This document shows positions 33,420-41,263 of a stretch of 64,000 bases of DNA, in pieces; position 1 is the first letter of the stretch; each line of letters begins with the position of its first letter. A model generated the notes under the pieces. That model saw nothing but the letters and a program-made list of their open reading frames with translations, had not been told where the DNA came from and made no database searches. The stretch is from Bergeyella porcorum (GTDB lineage: Bacteria; Bacteroidota; Bacteroidia; Flavobacteriales; Weeksellaceae): the NCBI RefSeq assembly GCF_042427575.1, contig NZ_JBHMFD010000001.1:186001-250000 (forward strand), in the 5' to 3' direction. The position numbers and the translations under genes were made by a program.

Positions 33420-35192
33420 TTATTTCCCTTCCATTTTCTTTTTAAGTTCTGCTAACGCATCGATATCTCCAAGAGTTGTTTTTTCCTCTCCAGAAGAAGC
33501 TGTTTTTGCAGATGCTTCTTTCACATTTCTCTTCTCTTCATCTCTGAAAAGACCTGTGTGAGATACTACTACTCTCTTGAATTCTTTGTTGAACTCGATT
33601 ACTTTGAAGTCAGCTACTTCACCTTTCTTGATTTTAGAACCATCTTCTTTTTCTAACAATCTTGAAGGGCAGAATGCTTCTACTTCTACATCTTCAAACT
33701 GAACTTGAGCACCTTTATCAAAAACTTCTACTGCGGTACCGCTATGTACTGTACCTTCAGCATATTTAGTTTCAAATTTATCCCAAGGGTTTTCAGATAA
33801 TTGCTTGTGTCCAAGAGACAATCTTCTTGCAGCAAGGTCTAGTTCTAGTACCACAACATCCAATTTGTCTCCTACAGAGCAGAATTCAGATGGGTGCTTA
33901 ATTTTCTTAGTCCAAGAAAGGTCTGAGATGTAAATTAATCCATCAATTCCTTCTTCTAATTCTACGAAAACACCAAAGTTTGTAAAGTTTCTTACAGTTC
34001 CGGTATGCTTAGAATCAACAGGGTATTTAGATTCGATATTTTCCCAAGGGTCTTTAGTTAATTGCTTGATACCCAAAGAGATTTTTCTCTCCTCTCTATC
34101 CAATGTTAATACTTCTGCTTCTACTTCGTCACCTACTTTTACGAAATCTCCTGCGCTTCTCAAGTGAGTAGACCAAGACATTTCAGAAACGTGGATAAGA
34201 CCTTCCACACCTGGAGCGATTTCTACAAAAGCACCATAGTCTGCAAGTACTACTACTTTACCTTTTACTTTATCACCTACTTTTAGGTCAGCAGAAAGGG
34301 CATCCCACGGATGTGGTTCCAACTGCTTCATACCCAATTGGATTCTTGTTTTCTCATCATCGAAATCAAGGATTACCACTTTTACAGTTTGTCCATCTTC
34401 AAGGATTTCAGATGGGTGGTTTACTCTGCTCCAAGATAAGTCTGTAATGTGGATAAGACCATCTACGCCACCAAGGTCAATAAACACCCCGTAAGAAGTG
34501 ATGTTTTTAACGGTTCCTTCCAATACTTGTCCTTTCTCAAGCTGAGCGATGATTTCTTTTTTCTGACCTTCGATGTCTGCTTCGATAAGTGCCTTGTGAG
34601 ATACCACCACATTTTTAAATTCAGGGTTGATTTTCACCACCTTGAATTCCATAGTTTTACCTACGAACTGGTCGTAATCTTTAATAGGCTTCACATCGAT
34701 TTGAGAACCTGGCAAGAAAGCTTCAATACCGTGTACATCTACAATCATACCACCTTTGGTTCTAGATTTCACAAAACCGTTTACGATTTCTCCACTTTCG
34801 TGAAGTTCGTTTACTTTATCCCAAGCTTTTAGCGTTCTTGCTTTTCTGTGAGATAATTGTAACTGACCAGTTTTGTCTTCTCTTCTATCTACCATTACTT
34901 CTACCTCGTCTCCTACTTTTAGGCCTTGGTTGTAACGGAATTCATTAAGAGAAATAACACCTTCTGATTTGAAGTTGATGTCCACGATAGCTTCTTTATC
35001 AGTAAGTCTTACTACTTTCCCGATAAGAACATCGTTTTCTTCAAGGTCGCTCAAAGAACCTTTGTAGATTTCTTCAAGATCACTTTTTTCTTTTCTTGCA
35101 TCAGCATCTAATCCAGATTCAAAAGAATCCCAATCAAATTGTTCAGGTGCTACGTTTTGGTTCAAAAGAACCTCGTCTTTAAAATTAGACAT
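33420..35192 (-). CDS. rpsA: 30S ribosomal protein S1
   Basis: Binds mRNA on the 30S subunit. 590 aa with six S1 repeats (starting near residues 52, 133, 215, 302, 388 and 475), of which the third to fifth are the most canonical (e.g. GTVKNITSYGVFIDLGGVDGLIH). The acidic N-terminal 45 residues and Lys/Glu-rich tail match Bacteroidota S1. Because Bacteroidota hardly use Shine-Dalgarno pairing, S1 is especially important to translation there. It is a single gene with its own promoter box and terminator. Confidence 0.96.
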   Translation of the reverse strand: MSNFKDEVLLNQNVAPEQFDWDSFESGLDADARKEKSDLEEIYKGSLSDLEENDVLIGKVVRLTDKEAIVDINFKSEGVISLNEFRYNQGLKVGDEVEVMVDRREDKTGQLQLSHRKARTLKAWDKVNELHESGEIVNGFVKSRTKGGMIVDVHGIEAFLPGSQIDVKPIKDYDQFVGKTMEFKVVKINPEFKNVVVSHKALIEADIEGQKKEIIAQLEKGQVLEGTVKNITSYGVFIDLGGVDGLIHITDLSWSRVNHPSEILEDGQTVKVVILDFDDEKTRIQLGMKQLEPHPWDALSADLKVGDKVKGKVVVLADYGAFVEIAPGVEGLIHVSEMSWSTHLRSAGDFVKVGDEVEAEVLTLDREERKISLGIKQLTKDPWENIESKYPVDSKHTGTVRNFTNFGVFVELEEGIDGLIYISDLSWTKKIKHPSEFCSVGDKLDVVVLELDLAARRLSLGHKQLSENPWDKFETKYAEGTVHSGTAVEVFDKGAQVQFEDVEVEAFCPSRLLEKEDGSKIKKGEVADFKVIEFNKEFKRVVVSHTGLFRDEEKRNVKEASAKTASSGEEKTTLGDIDALAELKKKMEGK

Positions 35193-35313
35193 AAAATTTA
35201 AAAATTTGTATTCCTTCTTTTTAAAGGTCTGTACCGTAGGATTTTAAAAATCGGGAAGATGTTAATGTTTTGTTAGATTTACTTTTTCAGACCTTCTCCT
35301 ACAAAAAGTGGTG

Positions 35314-35321
35314 CAAATTTA
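35314..35321 (-). promoter_or_regulatory. Candidate rpsA promoter (-7 element)
   Basis: TAAATTTG on the minus strand fits TAnnTTTG, 121 bp before the ATG, leaving a long leader in which S1 could regulate its own synthesis. A near -33 box (TTC) lies at about 19 bp spacing. Confidence 0.5.
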
Positions 35322-35371
35322 CGAAAAACATTTTAATTATGAATATCTTACGATAAATTTATTCCAAATGA

Positions 35372-35394
35372 TGCAGTAGGCTTTAGGCAGCAAG
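35372..35394. repeat. Short dispersed intergenic motif, copy 3 (inverted)
   Basis: GCAGTAGGCTTTAGGCAG is the reverse complement type of the motif at 2503-2533 and 8168-8211. It lies in the 334-bp rpsA-DUF6952 gap, which otherwise holds only the rpsA promoter and the next gene's terminator. Confidence 0.35.
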
Positions 35395-35465
35395 CAATAA
35401 AACTGAATTTCAATGAGATAAACTTTAACCTATTGTGCAATATTATTCACATTGCTCTGTTTAAG

Positions 35466-35506
35466 CAAAAAAAACCTGCACTACCTATTGGGGTAATGCA
35501 GGTTTT
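35466..35506 (-). terminator. Intrinsic terminator after DUF6952 gene
   Basis: AAAACCTGCA (35471-35480) pairs with TGCAGGTTTT (35497-35506), plus TACC/GGTA inside, with a T-run on the minus strand. Confidence 0.85.
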
Positions 35507-35526
35507 ATATTAATCAACAGAAAAGA

Positions 35527-35775
35527 CTATCTATCAATACTTCCCATCACTTTTTGGGCAAAGCCATTGAGAGCATCTTTTTCAGACATCCCGTTAGCTA
35601 CATTGGCGTGAACTTCTAAGGCTCCACAGATATTGGTAATCAGCTCTCCTGCTACATTAAGGTCTTCTTCTGTAGCTCCACGAAACTCTGTGAACGCTTC
35701 CAAAACTTCTAATGTTTTTTCAAGATTTTCTACGCTTTGATTTTGATAGAATTGTCTTATAATGGGTAATTTCAT
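35527..35775 (-). CDS. DUF6952 family protein
   Basis: 82 aa, helical, no export signal. The start KLPIIRQFYQNQSVENLEKTL and the segment GELITNICGALEVHANVANGMSE are typical of this small Bacteroidota family of unknown role. It lies in a same-strand run with the thioredoxin-like protein and peroxiredoxin, each separated by a hairpin, which suggests a shared connection to thiol redox homeostasis without proving it. Confidence 0.8.
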   Translation of the reverse strand: MKLPIIRQFYQNQSVENLEKTLEVLEAFTEFRGATEEDLNVAGELITNICGALEVHANVANGMSEKDALNGFAQKVMGSIDR

Positions 35776-35800
35776 AAGATATTGAATTAAAAATAATTAT

Positions 35801-35828
35801 AAAAACCTTTCAGAAAGCTTCCGAAAGG
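35801..35828 (-). terminator. Hairpin terminator after thioredoxin-like gene
   Basis: CCTTTC (35806-35811) and GAAAGG (35823-35828) with inner AAGCTT pairing, followed by T's on the minus strand. Confidence 0.65.
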
Positions 35829-35842
35829 CTTAACGATTTTGA

Positions 35843-36151
35843 TTAGTTCAACTCGCTGAACAAGTTGTTTAAGCTTTCCGCTTGGTTGGTTTGAATCTGA
35901 TTTACCAACTCACCATTTTTGAAAATAGCAAAGGTAGGCAGATTGTCCACTTTAGCCAATTTTCTACTTTCTGGCAATTTCTCAGCATCTACATAGTAGA
36001 ATGGAATTGCATCGTTTTCAGAGGCTAATTTTTTAAACTTAGGCTTCATAATTCTGCAGTTACCGCACCAAGAAGCTCCGTATTGCACAACCACTTTTTC
36101 GTTTTGGGCTACCAATTCTTGTAGGTTGTCTTCTGATAATTCTGTGTACAT
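35843..36151 (-). CDS. Thioredoxin-family protein (CGNC active site)
   Basis: 102 aa, cytoplasmic thioredoxin fold. The active site is SWCGNC with Cys29 and Cys32, not the classic CGPC. The cis-proline loop is DNLPTFAIF near 67-75. The changed dipeptide between the cysteines should alter redox potential relative to TrxA. It follows the peroxiredoxin gene by 70 bp and could be its reductant. Confidence 0.9.
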   Translation of the reverse strand: MYTELSEDNLQELVAQNEKVVVQYGASWCGNCRIMKPKFKKLASENDAIPFYYVDAEKLPESRKLAKVDNLPTFAIFKNGELVNQIQTNQAESLNNLFSELN

Positions 36152-36173
36152 TTTAATTTGTGTTTTAAATTTA

Positions 36174-36204
36174 AAAAAAGGTGATAGAGCATTCTACCAC
36201 CTTT
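36174..36204 (-). terminator. Intrinsic terminator after peroxiredoxin gene
   Basis: AAAGGTGGTAGA folds on TCTATCACCTTT around 36174-36204, with seven T's following on the minus strand. It separates peroxiredoxin from the thioredoxin-like gene. Confidence 0.75.
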
Positions 36205-36220
36205 CTATTTTGTTTTTAGA

Positions 36221-36853
36221 TTAGTGGTTTGCAAGGTATTCCGCAGTAGATTTTCTATCTGCAGACATTGCATCTTTACCTTCTTCCCAGTTCGCAGGGC
36301 ATACTTCCCCGTGGTTTTGTACGTGTGTATAAGCATCGATTAATCTGATGAACTCTTTTACATTTCTTCCTAATGGCATATCGTTTACTGCTTCGTGGAA
36401 GATTTTTCCTGTTTCATCGATAAGATAAGTTGCTCTGAAAGTAACATTAGACCCTGTGAAGATTTCGTTACCATCTTCATCATACTCAAAATCCTGCTCT
36501 ACAATACCCAAAGTATTAGCCAATTGTCTGTGAGTATCTGCAAGGATTGGATAAGTTACCCCTTCAATACCACCTTGATCTTTAGGTGTGTTTAGCCACG
36601 CAAAGTGTACCTCGTTAGTATCACAAGAAGCACCGATTACCTTAGTATTTCTTTTTTCAAACTCTCCCAAAGCTTCTTGAAAAGCGTGAAGCTCTGTAGG
36701 ACATACGAATGTAAAATCTTTTGGATACCAGAACAAAAGCACTTTCTGTTTGTTGTTTACTGCTTCTTCAAGTACATTGATTCTCAAGTTATCCCCCATT
36801 TCAGAGATTGCATCTACTGTAATGTTTGGAAATTTTCTACCTACTAATGACAT
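36221..36853 (-). CDS. Peroxiredoxin, AhpC/Prx1 type (2-Cys)
   Basis: Reduces peroxides in the cytoplasm. 210 aa. The peroxidatic Cys51 is in FTFVCPTEL and the resolving Cys185 in HGEVCPANW. The C-terminal YF motif linked to overoxidation sensitivity is absent (ends AEYLANH), so the enzyme is probably robust to high peroxide. A TAnnTTTG box precedes it. It lies with a CGNC thioredoxin-like protein and DUF6952. Confidence 0.94.
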   Translation of the reverse strand: MSLVGRKFPNITVDAISEMGDNLRINVLEEAVNNKQKVLLFWYPKDFTFVCPTELHAFQEALGEFEKRNTKVIGASCDTNEVHFAWLNTPKDQGGIEGVTYPILADTHRQLANTLGIVEQDFEYDEDGNEIFTGSNVTFRATYLIDETGKIFHEAVNDMPLGRNVKEFIRLIDAYTHVQNHGEVCPANWEEGKDAMSADRKSTAEYLANH

Positions 36854-36897
36854 AATTTTATTTATTTTGATTATAATTCTTCCTTGATTTATGATTG

Positions 36898-36905
36898 CAA
36901 ATTTA
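36898..36905 (-). promoter_or_regulatory. Candidate peroxiredoxin promoter (-7 element)
   Basis: TAAATTTG on the minus strand matches TAnnTTTG, 45 bp before the start codon. Confidence 0.5.
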
Positions 36906-37018
36906 CAAAAGGGCTATCTATTTAAAAAATAATTCCAATTAATAAAAACTATTAAGTTGATTTAATCTATCTTATTTTATTCATTCACAAAGTTTTGAAC
37001 TGACAGCCATCAATAGAA

Positions 37019-38218
37019 TTATTCTATTACGGCTTGTTCCAAGCACATTTTAATTCTTTCCATCGCTTCTTTCAGGTTGGTTTCAGAGGCGGCATAAGAA
37101 AAACGAATACATTCTGGACTTCCAAAAGAAACACCACCTACACAGCCCACATAAGCATTTTCTAATAGAAACATTGCAAAATCATCGGCATTCTTTATCA
37201 AAGTTCCATTGATGGTTTTTCCTATATAATAAGAGATGTCTGGATAGAGATAAAAAGCAGATTTAGGCAGCGTTACCTTGAAACCTTTGATATCTTTCAT
37301 TAAATCAAAAGTTAAATTACGGCGTTTTTCAAAAGCTTCCACCATATATCTATATTCGGAAGGATGGGTTTTCAGAGCCGTGATGGCAGCCCTCTGTGCA
37401 ATGGTATTGGCACCGCTGGTGATTTGCCCTTGGATTTTATCACAAGCTTTAGCCAGCCACTCTGGACACGCCGAGTAGCCAATACGCCACCCCGTCATTG
37501 CATAACCTTTGGACATTCCATTGATAATAGCCACTTGTTCATAGATTTCAGGAAACTGTGCGATAGATTCGTGGGCACCATCATAGTTAATATACTCATA
37601 GATTTCATCTGAAATTACGGTAAGGTTCGGATATTGGGCTATTACTTCTGCTAAAGCTTTTAGTTCTTCATAGGTGTAATAACTACCCGATGGATTACAA
37701 GGCGAGCTGTACAGCAATACTTTAGTTTTCGGAGTGATGGCTTGCTCCAATTGTGCTACCGTAATTTTGAAATCGGTTTCATAGGTGGTTTTGATGAAAA
37801 CCGAAGTTCCCCCCATCATTTTCACCATTTCATCATAGCTTACCCAATAAGGGGTAGGTAGAATCACTTCATCACCATCGTTGATCAATGCTGCCAAAAT
37901 ATTACTGATGGCTTGTTTAGCCCCATTAGAAACGCAAATTTGGGTAGGTTTATACTCTAAATGATTATCTCTTTTTAGCTTATGAGCAATCGCCTCACGA
38001 AGTTCCAAAAATCCTGGAATGGGAGAATAATGGCTAAAGTTTTCATTAATCGCATCAAAAGCAGCTTGCTTGATATTATCTGGTACATCAAAATCGGGTT
38101 CTCCCAAAGTAAGGCTGATAACATCTATCCCCTGAGCTTTCATTTCCCTTACTTTATTGGACATTACAAAGGTCTGAGAGTATCCCAAACGATTAACGCG
38201 GTCTGAAAATTTTTCCAT
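37019..38218 (-). CDS. Class I/II PLP aminotransferase (aspartate aminotransferase-like)
   Basis: Start at ATG 38218 (MEKFSDRVNRLGYSQTF), 399 aa; the ATG nine codons upstream lies inside the promoter region. PLP contacts are Asn175 (SSPCNPSG), Asp204/Tyr207 (VISDEIYEYI) and Schiff-base Lys237 (NGMSKGYAMTGWRIGY). Arg245 lies just after. Likely substrates are aspartate and related amino acids by family; the exact specificity is not readable. It diverges from pnuC with 66 bp between the starts. Confidence 0.92.
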   Translation of the reverse strand: MEKFSDRVNRLGYSQTFVMSNKVREMKAQGIDVISLTLGEPDFDVPDNIKQAAFDAINENFSHYSPIPGFLELREAIAHKLKRDNHLEYKPTQICVSNGAKQAISNILAALINDGDEVILPTPYWVSYDEMVKMMGGTSVFIKTTYETDFKITVAQLEQAITPKTKVLLYSSPCNPSGSYYTYEELKALAEVIAQYPNLTVISDEIYEYINYDGAHESIAQFPEIYEQVAIINGMSKGYAMTGWRIGYSACPEWLAKACDKIQGQITSGANTIAQRAAITALKTHPSEYRYMVEAFEKRRNLTFDLMKDIKGFKVTLPKSAFYLYPDISYYIGKTINGTLIKNADDFAMFLLENAYVGCVGGVSFGSPECIRFSYAASETNLKEAMERIKMCLEQAVIE

Positions 38219-38242
38219 AATCAAAAATATAGTCTTTCTCCA

Positions 38243-38250
38243 CAAATGTA
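38243..38250 (-). promoter_or_regulatory. Candidate aminotransferase promoter (-7 element)
   Basis: TACATTTG on the minus strand, 24 bp before the aminotransferase ATG. The 66-bp divergent gap also holds TATATTTG on the plus strand for pnuC. Confidence 0.5.
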
Positions 38251-38272
38251 AGATTTTTCTGAGGAATTAATG

Positions 38273-38280
38273 TATATTTG
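38273..38280 (+). promoter_or_regulatory. TAnnTTTG box immediately before pnuC
   Basis: TATATTTG ends 4 bp before the likely pnuC ATG (38285). If used, transcription would begin at or next to the start codon, implying a leaderless mRNA; chance occurrence is the alternative. Confidence 0.3.
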
Positions 38281-38284
38281 GAAG

Positions 38285-38944
38285 ATGAATTTTTATGAAC
38301 TTTTTATAAAACCTTATGAGGGGTACGAAAACTATCAGATAGCCCTAGAACTCATCGCCACTTGCTTTGGGCTTCTCAGCGTGTATTTTTCTATCCGAAA
38401 GAAAATCTGGGTCTATCCCACAGGGATTATTTCCACAGTACTGTATGTGTACATCTTGTTTGTTTTCGGGCTTTTGGGCGATATGATGATTAATTTTTAC
38501 TACACCATTATGAGCCTCTACGGCTGGGTACTTTGGTCTAAAAGCTCTGATGACCATATCAATGTCAATGTATCCTATGCTACCCCGAAGGAATGGCTGT
38601 ATTCTGGGTTGCTGTTCATTCTAAGTTTTGCATTGGTGGTTTTGGTGTACTATTACAAACCCTTCATTGATAATCAATTTTCAATGATTGATGTAGATTT
38701 GGGACTTTATCATTTGGATTGGGCGAATTGGTTAGATGTTTTTACCACCTCCATTTTCCTTGTCGGAATGTGGCTTATGGCAAAGCGTAAAGTAGAAAAT
38801 TGGCTCTTTTGGATTATCGGGGATATGATTTGCATCCCAATGTTCATTTACAAAGGCTTAGGCATCACCGCCGTACAATACGCTGTTTTCACGGTAATGG
38901 CAATCATTGGTTATATAGAATGGAAAAAGAGTCAGAACGCGTAA
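38285..38944 (+). CDS. pnuC: Nicotinamide mononucleotide transporter PnuC
   Basis: Vitamin transporter of the PnuC family, taking up nicotinamide riboside or a related pyridine compound across the inner membrane. Start at ATG 38285 (MNFYELFIKPYEGYENYQ), 219 aa, seven or eight hydrophobic helices. The WLDVFTTSIFLVGMWLMAKRKVENWLFWI stretch (about 150-180) carries the family pattern of Trp and Asn residues facing the substrate. An ATG five codons upstream is possible but overlaps the promoter box. No THF or thiamine riboswitch is seen nearby. Confidence 0.88.
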   Translation: MNFYELFIKPYEGYENYQIALELIATCFGLLSVYFSIRKKIWVYPTGIISTVLYVYILFVFGLLGDMMINFYYTIMSLYGWVLWSKSSDDHINVNVSYATPKEWLYSGLLFILSFALVVLVYYYKPFIDNQFSMIDVDLGLYHLDWANWLDVFTTSIFLVGMWLMAKRKVENWLFWIIGDMICIPMFIYKGLGITAVQYAVFTVMAIIGYIEWKKSQNA

Positions 38945-38991
38945 TTCTTTTTTTTATGATTTTATTAACATCAGTTTGCCCACACGCTTAG

Positions 38992-38999
38992 TATCTTTG
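38992..38999 (+). promoter_or_regulatory. Candidate dapF promoter (-7 element)
   Basis: TATCTTTG matches TAnnTTTG exactly and ends 15-18 bp before the dapF start. A TTTG lies upstream but at short spacing (13 bp). Confidence 0.55.
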
Positions 39000-39017
39000 C
39001 CCCTCACTATAATAATG

Positions 39018-39791
39018 ATGACTACAATAGAATTTTATAAATACCAAGGGACAGGTAATGATTTTGTGATGATAGACAATCGGGATTTATCATTTCCAAA
39101 ACAGCAAAGTATCATTGCTCAGCTATGTGATAGACGCTTCGGCATTGGAGCCGATGGACTGATTCTATTAGAAACCGACCCCGAAACCGATTTTAAAATG
39201 GTGTACTACAATGCCGATGGCAACGAAAGTACAATGTGCGGCAATGGAGGAAGATGCCTGGTTGCCTTTGCCAATTTTTTAAAAGTCTTTGATGGACAAT
39301 GTACCTTCAATGCTATAGATGGGTTGCACGAAGCAGAGATTAACAACGGACTGGTAAAACTGAAAATGATAGATGTAGAAAACATCAGTAAAGATGGCGA
39401 AGATAGCGTTCTCAATACAGGCTCTCCTCACTTTGTAAAGTATGTGGAAGATGTGGAACATTTTGAGGTTTATCAACAAGGGAAAGCCATCAGAAACTCT
39501 GAACAGTACCGTAAAGAAGGCATTAATGTGAATTTCGTAGAAACCCTTTCTGATGATGAAATCTTTGTAAGAACCTACGAACGCGGTGTGGAAGACGAAA
39601 CCTACAGCTGTGGAACAGGAGCTACAGCATCTGCCCTGACCTTCTTACAAGATAAAAATAAAGAAATGGTAAAAGTAAAAGTCTTGGGGGGAAATCTGAA
39701 AATCTATGCCGAACAACAAGGAGGTACATTCCGTAATATTTGGCTAGAAGGTCCTGCTCAGCAAGTGTTTAAAGGGTTTATTAATATTTAA
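39018..39791 (+). CDS. dapF: Diaminopimelate epimerase
   Basis: Converts LL- to meso-diaminopimelate for lysine and peptidoglycan. I start it at ATG 39018 (MTTIEFYKYQGTGNDF), 257 aa; an adjoining ATG (39015) adds one Met. Frames starting upstream cross the promoter. The two catalytic cysteines are in STMCGNGGRC and TYSCGTGATA, as in the family. mltG follows 12 bp downstream, so they form a cell-wall pair. Confidence 0.95.
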   Translation: MTTIEFYKYQGTGNDFVMIDNRDLSFPKQQSIIAQLCDRRFGIGADGLILLETDPETDFKMVYYNADGNESTMCGNGGRCLVAFANFLKVFDGQCTFNAIDGLHEAEINNGLVKLKMIDVENISKDGEDSVLNTGSPHFVKYVEDVEHFEVYQQGKAIRNSEQYRKEGINVNFVETLSDDEIFVRTYERGVEDETYSCGTGATASALTFLQDKNKEMVKVKVLGGNLKIYAEQQGGTFRNIWLEGPAQQVFKGFINI

Positions 39792-39803
39792 AAAACAGAA
39801 TTA

Positions 39804-40832
39804 ATGAAAAAAATCATCGCCATAGCATTTCTCCTTTTGTTTGCCATAGGCGGCTGGTTTGGATACCGCTATTATCAAACATACAAGGCTAATAATGTAG
39901 CTCAAGAAGGCACTTTCCATATTCCTACGGGAGCAGAGTATCAGCAGGTGCTAGATAGCATACGCCCTTTCGTTAAAAATTTTGAACATTTTAAAACCGT
40001 AGCAGAGAAAAGAAATTTAGCCCAAAATATTCATCCTGGGAAATATAAAATTGTGGATAACAAGAGTAATTCTGAACTGGTGATGATGCTCAAAAATGGA
40101 CTTCAAATGGACATTCCCTTCCGCATCGGAGATTTTGGAGATGTCTATCAGATGATGGGTCGCGTAGCAAGAAAAACCGAGGTGGATTCTCTTACCTTCA
40201 TCAAAGAGTTTGATAACATCGCAAAAAACAAAGGATTGAACAACGCCGAAGACCTCAAAAAGTATTTCTTTATAGATACTTATAATTTCTTTTGGACAGT
40301 AAAGCCTTCCGAGTTTTTCAAACGCTTTGAAGACCAATACAACCAATTTTGGAATACAGAAAGAAAAGCTAAAGCCCAACAATCGGGGTTAACGGAATCT
40401 CAAATCTACGCATTAGCATCCATTGTTTATAAAGAATCTGGCGGTAAACCAGACGAACAAGCCACCATTGCTGGACTTTACCTCAACCGCTATAGAAAAG
40501 GAATGAAGCTGCAAAGCGACCCTACGGTGATTTATGCCATTAATAAAGATGTTAATTTTACCAAGCCTATCAAGCGGGTACTTTACAAGCATCTTACCCA
40601 CCCCTCACCATATAATACCTATGCCAATGCAGGGATTCCACCAGGCCCCATCTGTGTGGTGGATAAAAACGCTGTAGATGCAGTACTAAACCCAGAAAAG
40701 CACAACTATATCTTTATGGCTGCCGACCCAGATAAATTGGGCTACCACCGCTTTACTGCCAGCGATGTGGAACACGCTAAAAATGCGAAAGATTACCAAG
40801 CTTGGCTAAATTCTAAAAACATAAAGAAGTAA
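39804..40832 (+). CDS. mltG: Endolytic murein transglycosylase MltG
   Basis: Cleaves nascent peptidoglycan and terminates glycan chains. 342 aa with an N-terminal membrane anchor (residues 4-22). The catalytic Glu211 lies in LASIVYKESGGK. The LysM-like part spans about 30-110, and LYLNRYRKGMKLQSDPTVIYA is the YceG core. The catalytic motif has Tyr-Lys-Glu-Ser instead of the common Glu-Lys-Glu-Thr. It is coupled to dapF (12-bp gap). Confidence 0.93.
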   Translation: MKKIIAIAFLLLFAIGGWFGYRYYQTYKANNVAQEGTFHIPTGAEYQQVLDSIRPFVKNFEHFKTVAEKRNLAQNIHPGKYKIVDNKSNSELVMMLKNGLQMDIPFRIGDFGDVYQMMGRVARKTEVDSLTFIKEFDNIAKNKGLNNAEDLKKYFFIDTYNFFWTVKPSEFFKRFEDQYNQFWNTERKAKAQQSGLTESQIYALASIVYKESGGKPDEQATIAGLYLNRYRKGMKLQSDPTVIYAINKDVNFTKPIKRVLYKHLTHPSPYNTYANAGIPPGPICVVDKNAVDAVLNPEKHNYIFMAADPDKLGYHRFTASDVEHAKNAKDYQAWLNSKNIKK

Positions 40833-40952
40833 GTCTTGGTTCAATTTTTAACCCAAATTCTGCAGTAAAATTCTTTTGAGATTCAATACCTTCTCAATCA
40901 TTCTAAATAGAAGATGTAGAGATTCATTTTTATCGTAACAAAATCCTAAACG

Positions 40953-41015
40953 AGACGCCTCTCGTTAAAAAAAAGACCTGTCTCGTTTGAAAAAAGACGC
41001 GTCTTTTTTTCGTAT
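40953..41015. repeat. Short 21-bp array (three units) with 20-bp palindrome
   Basis: Three units start AGAC at 40953, 40974 and 40995. The first contains a CGAG/CTCG hairpin, and the third ends a perfect 20-bp palindrome AAAAAAGACGCGTCTTTTTT (40990-41009). It lies in the 431-bp gap between mltG and prfC; the palindrome could terminate mltG transcription. The rest of the gap (41016-41263) shows nothing recognisable. Confidence 0.75.
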
Positions 41016-41263
41016 TCACTAATAGTAGCCCCGTTTCAATAGAATCAGATTTTAATCCGACTTTTGAGATGGATTATCCAAAAGGCTTTATTTCAATTAA
41101 AAAATCTTGCTATGGCCACACCATTCTGAGCGGAAAATAATATATTTAAAACCTAATGCATAATTCGGATTTAAATGTTCTATGATTCCTCATCATTAAT
41201 TCCCCAAAAGATTGCTTTCAGATTTCGGTAAAAATCCCGATTTTTGCACGCAGATTTAGAAAT

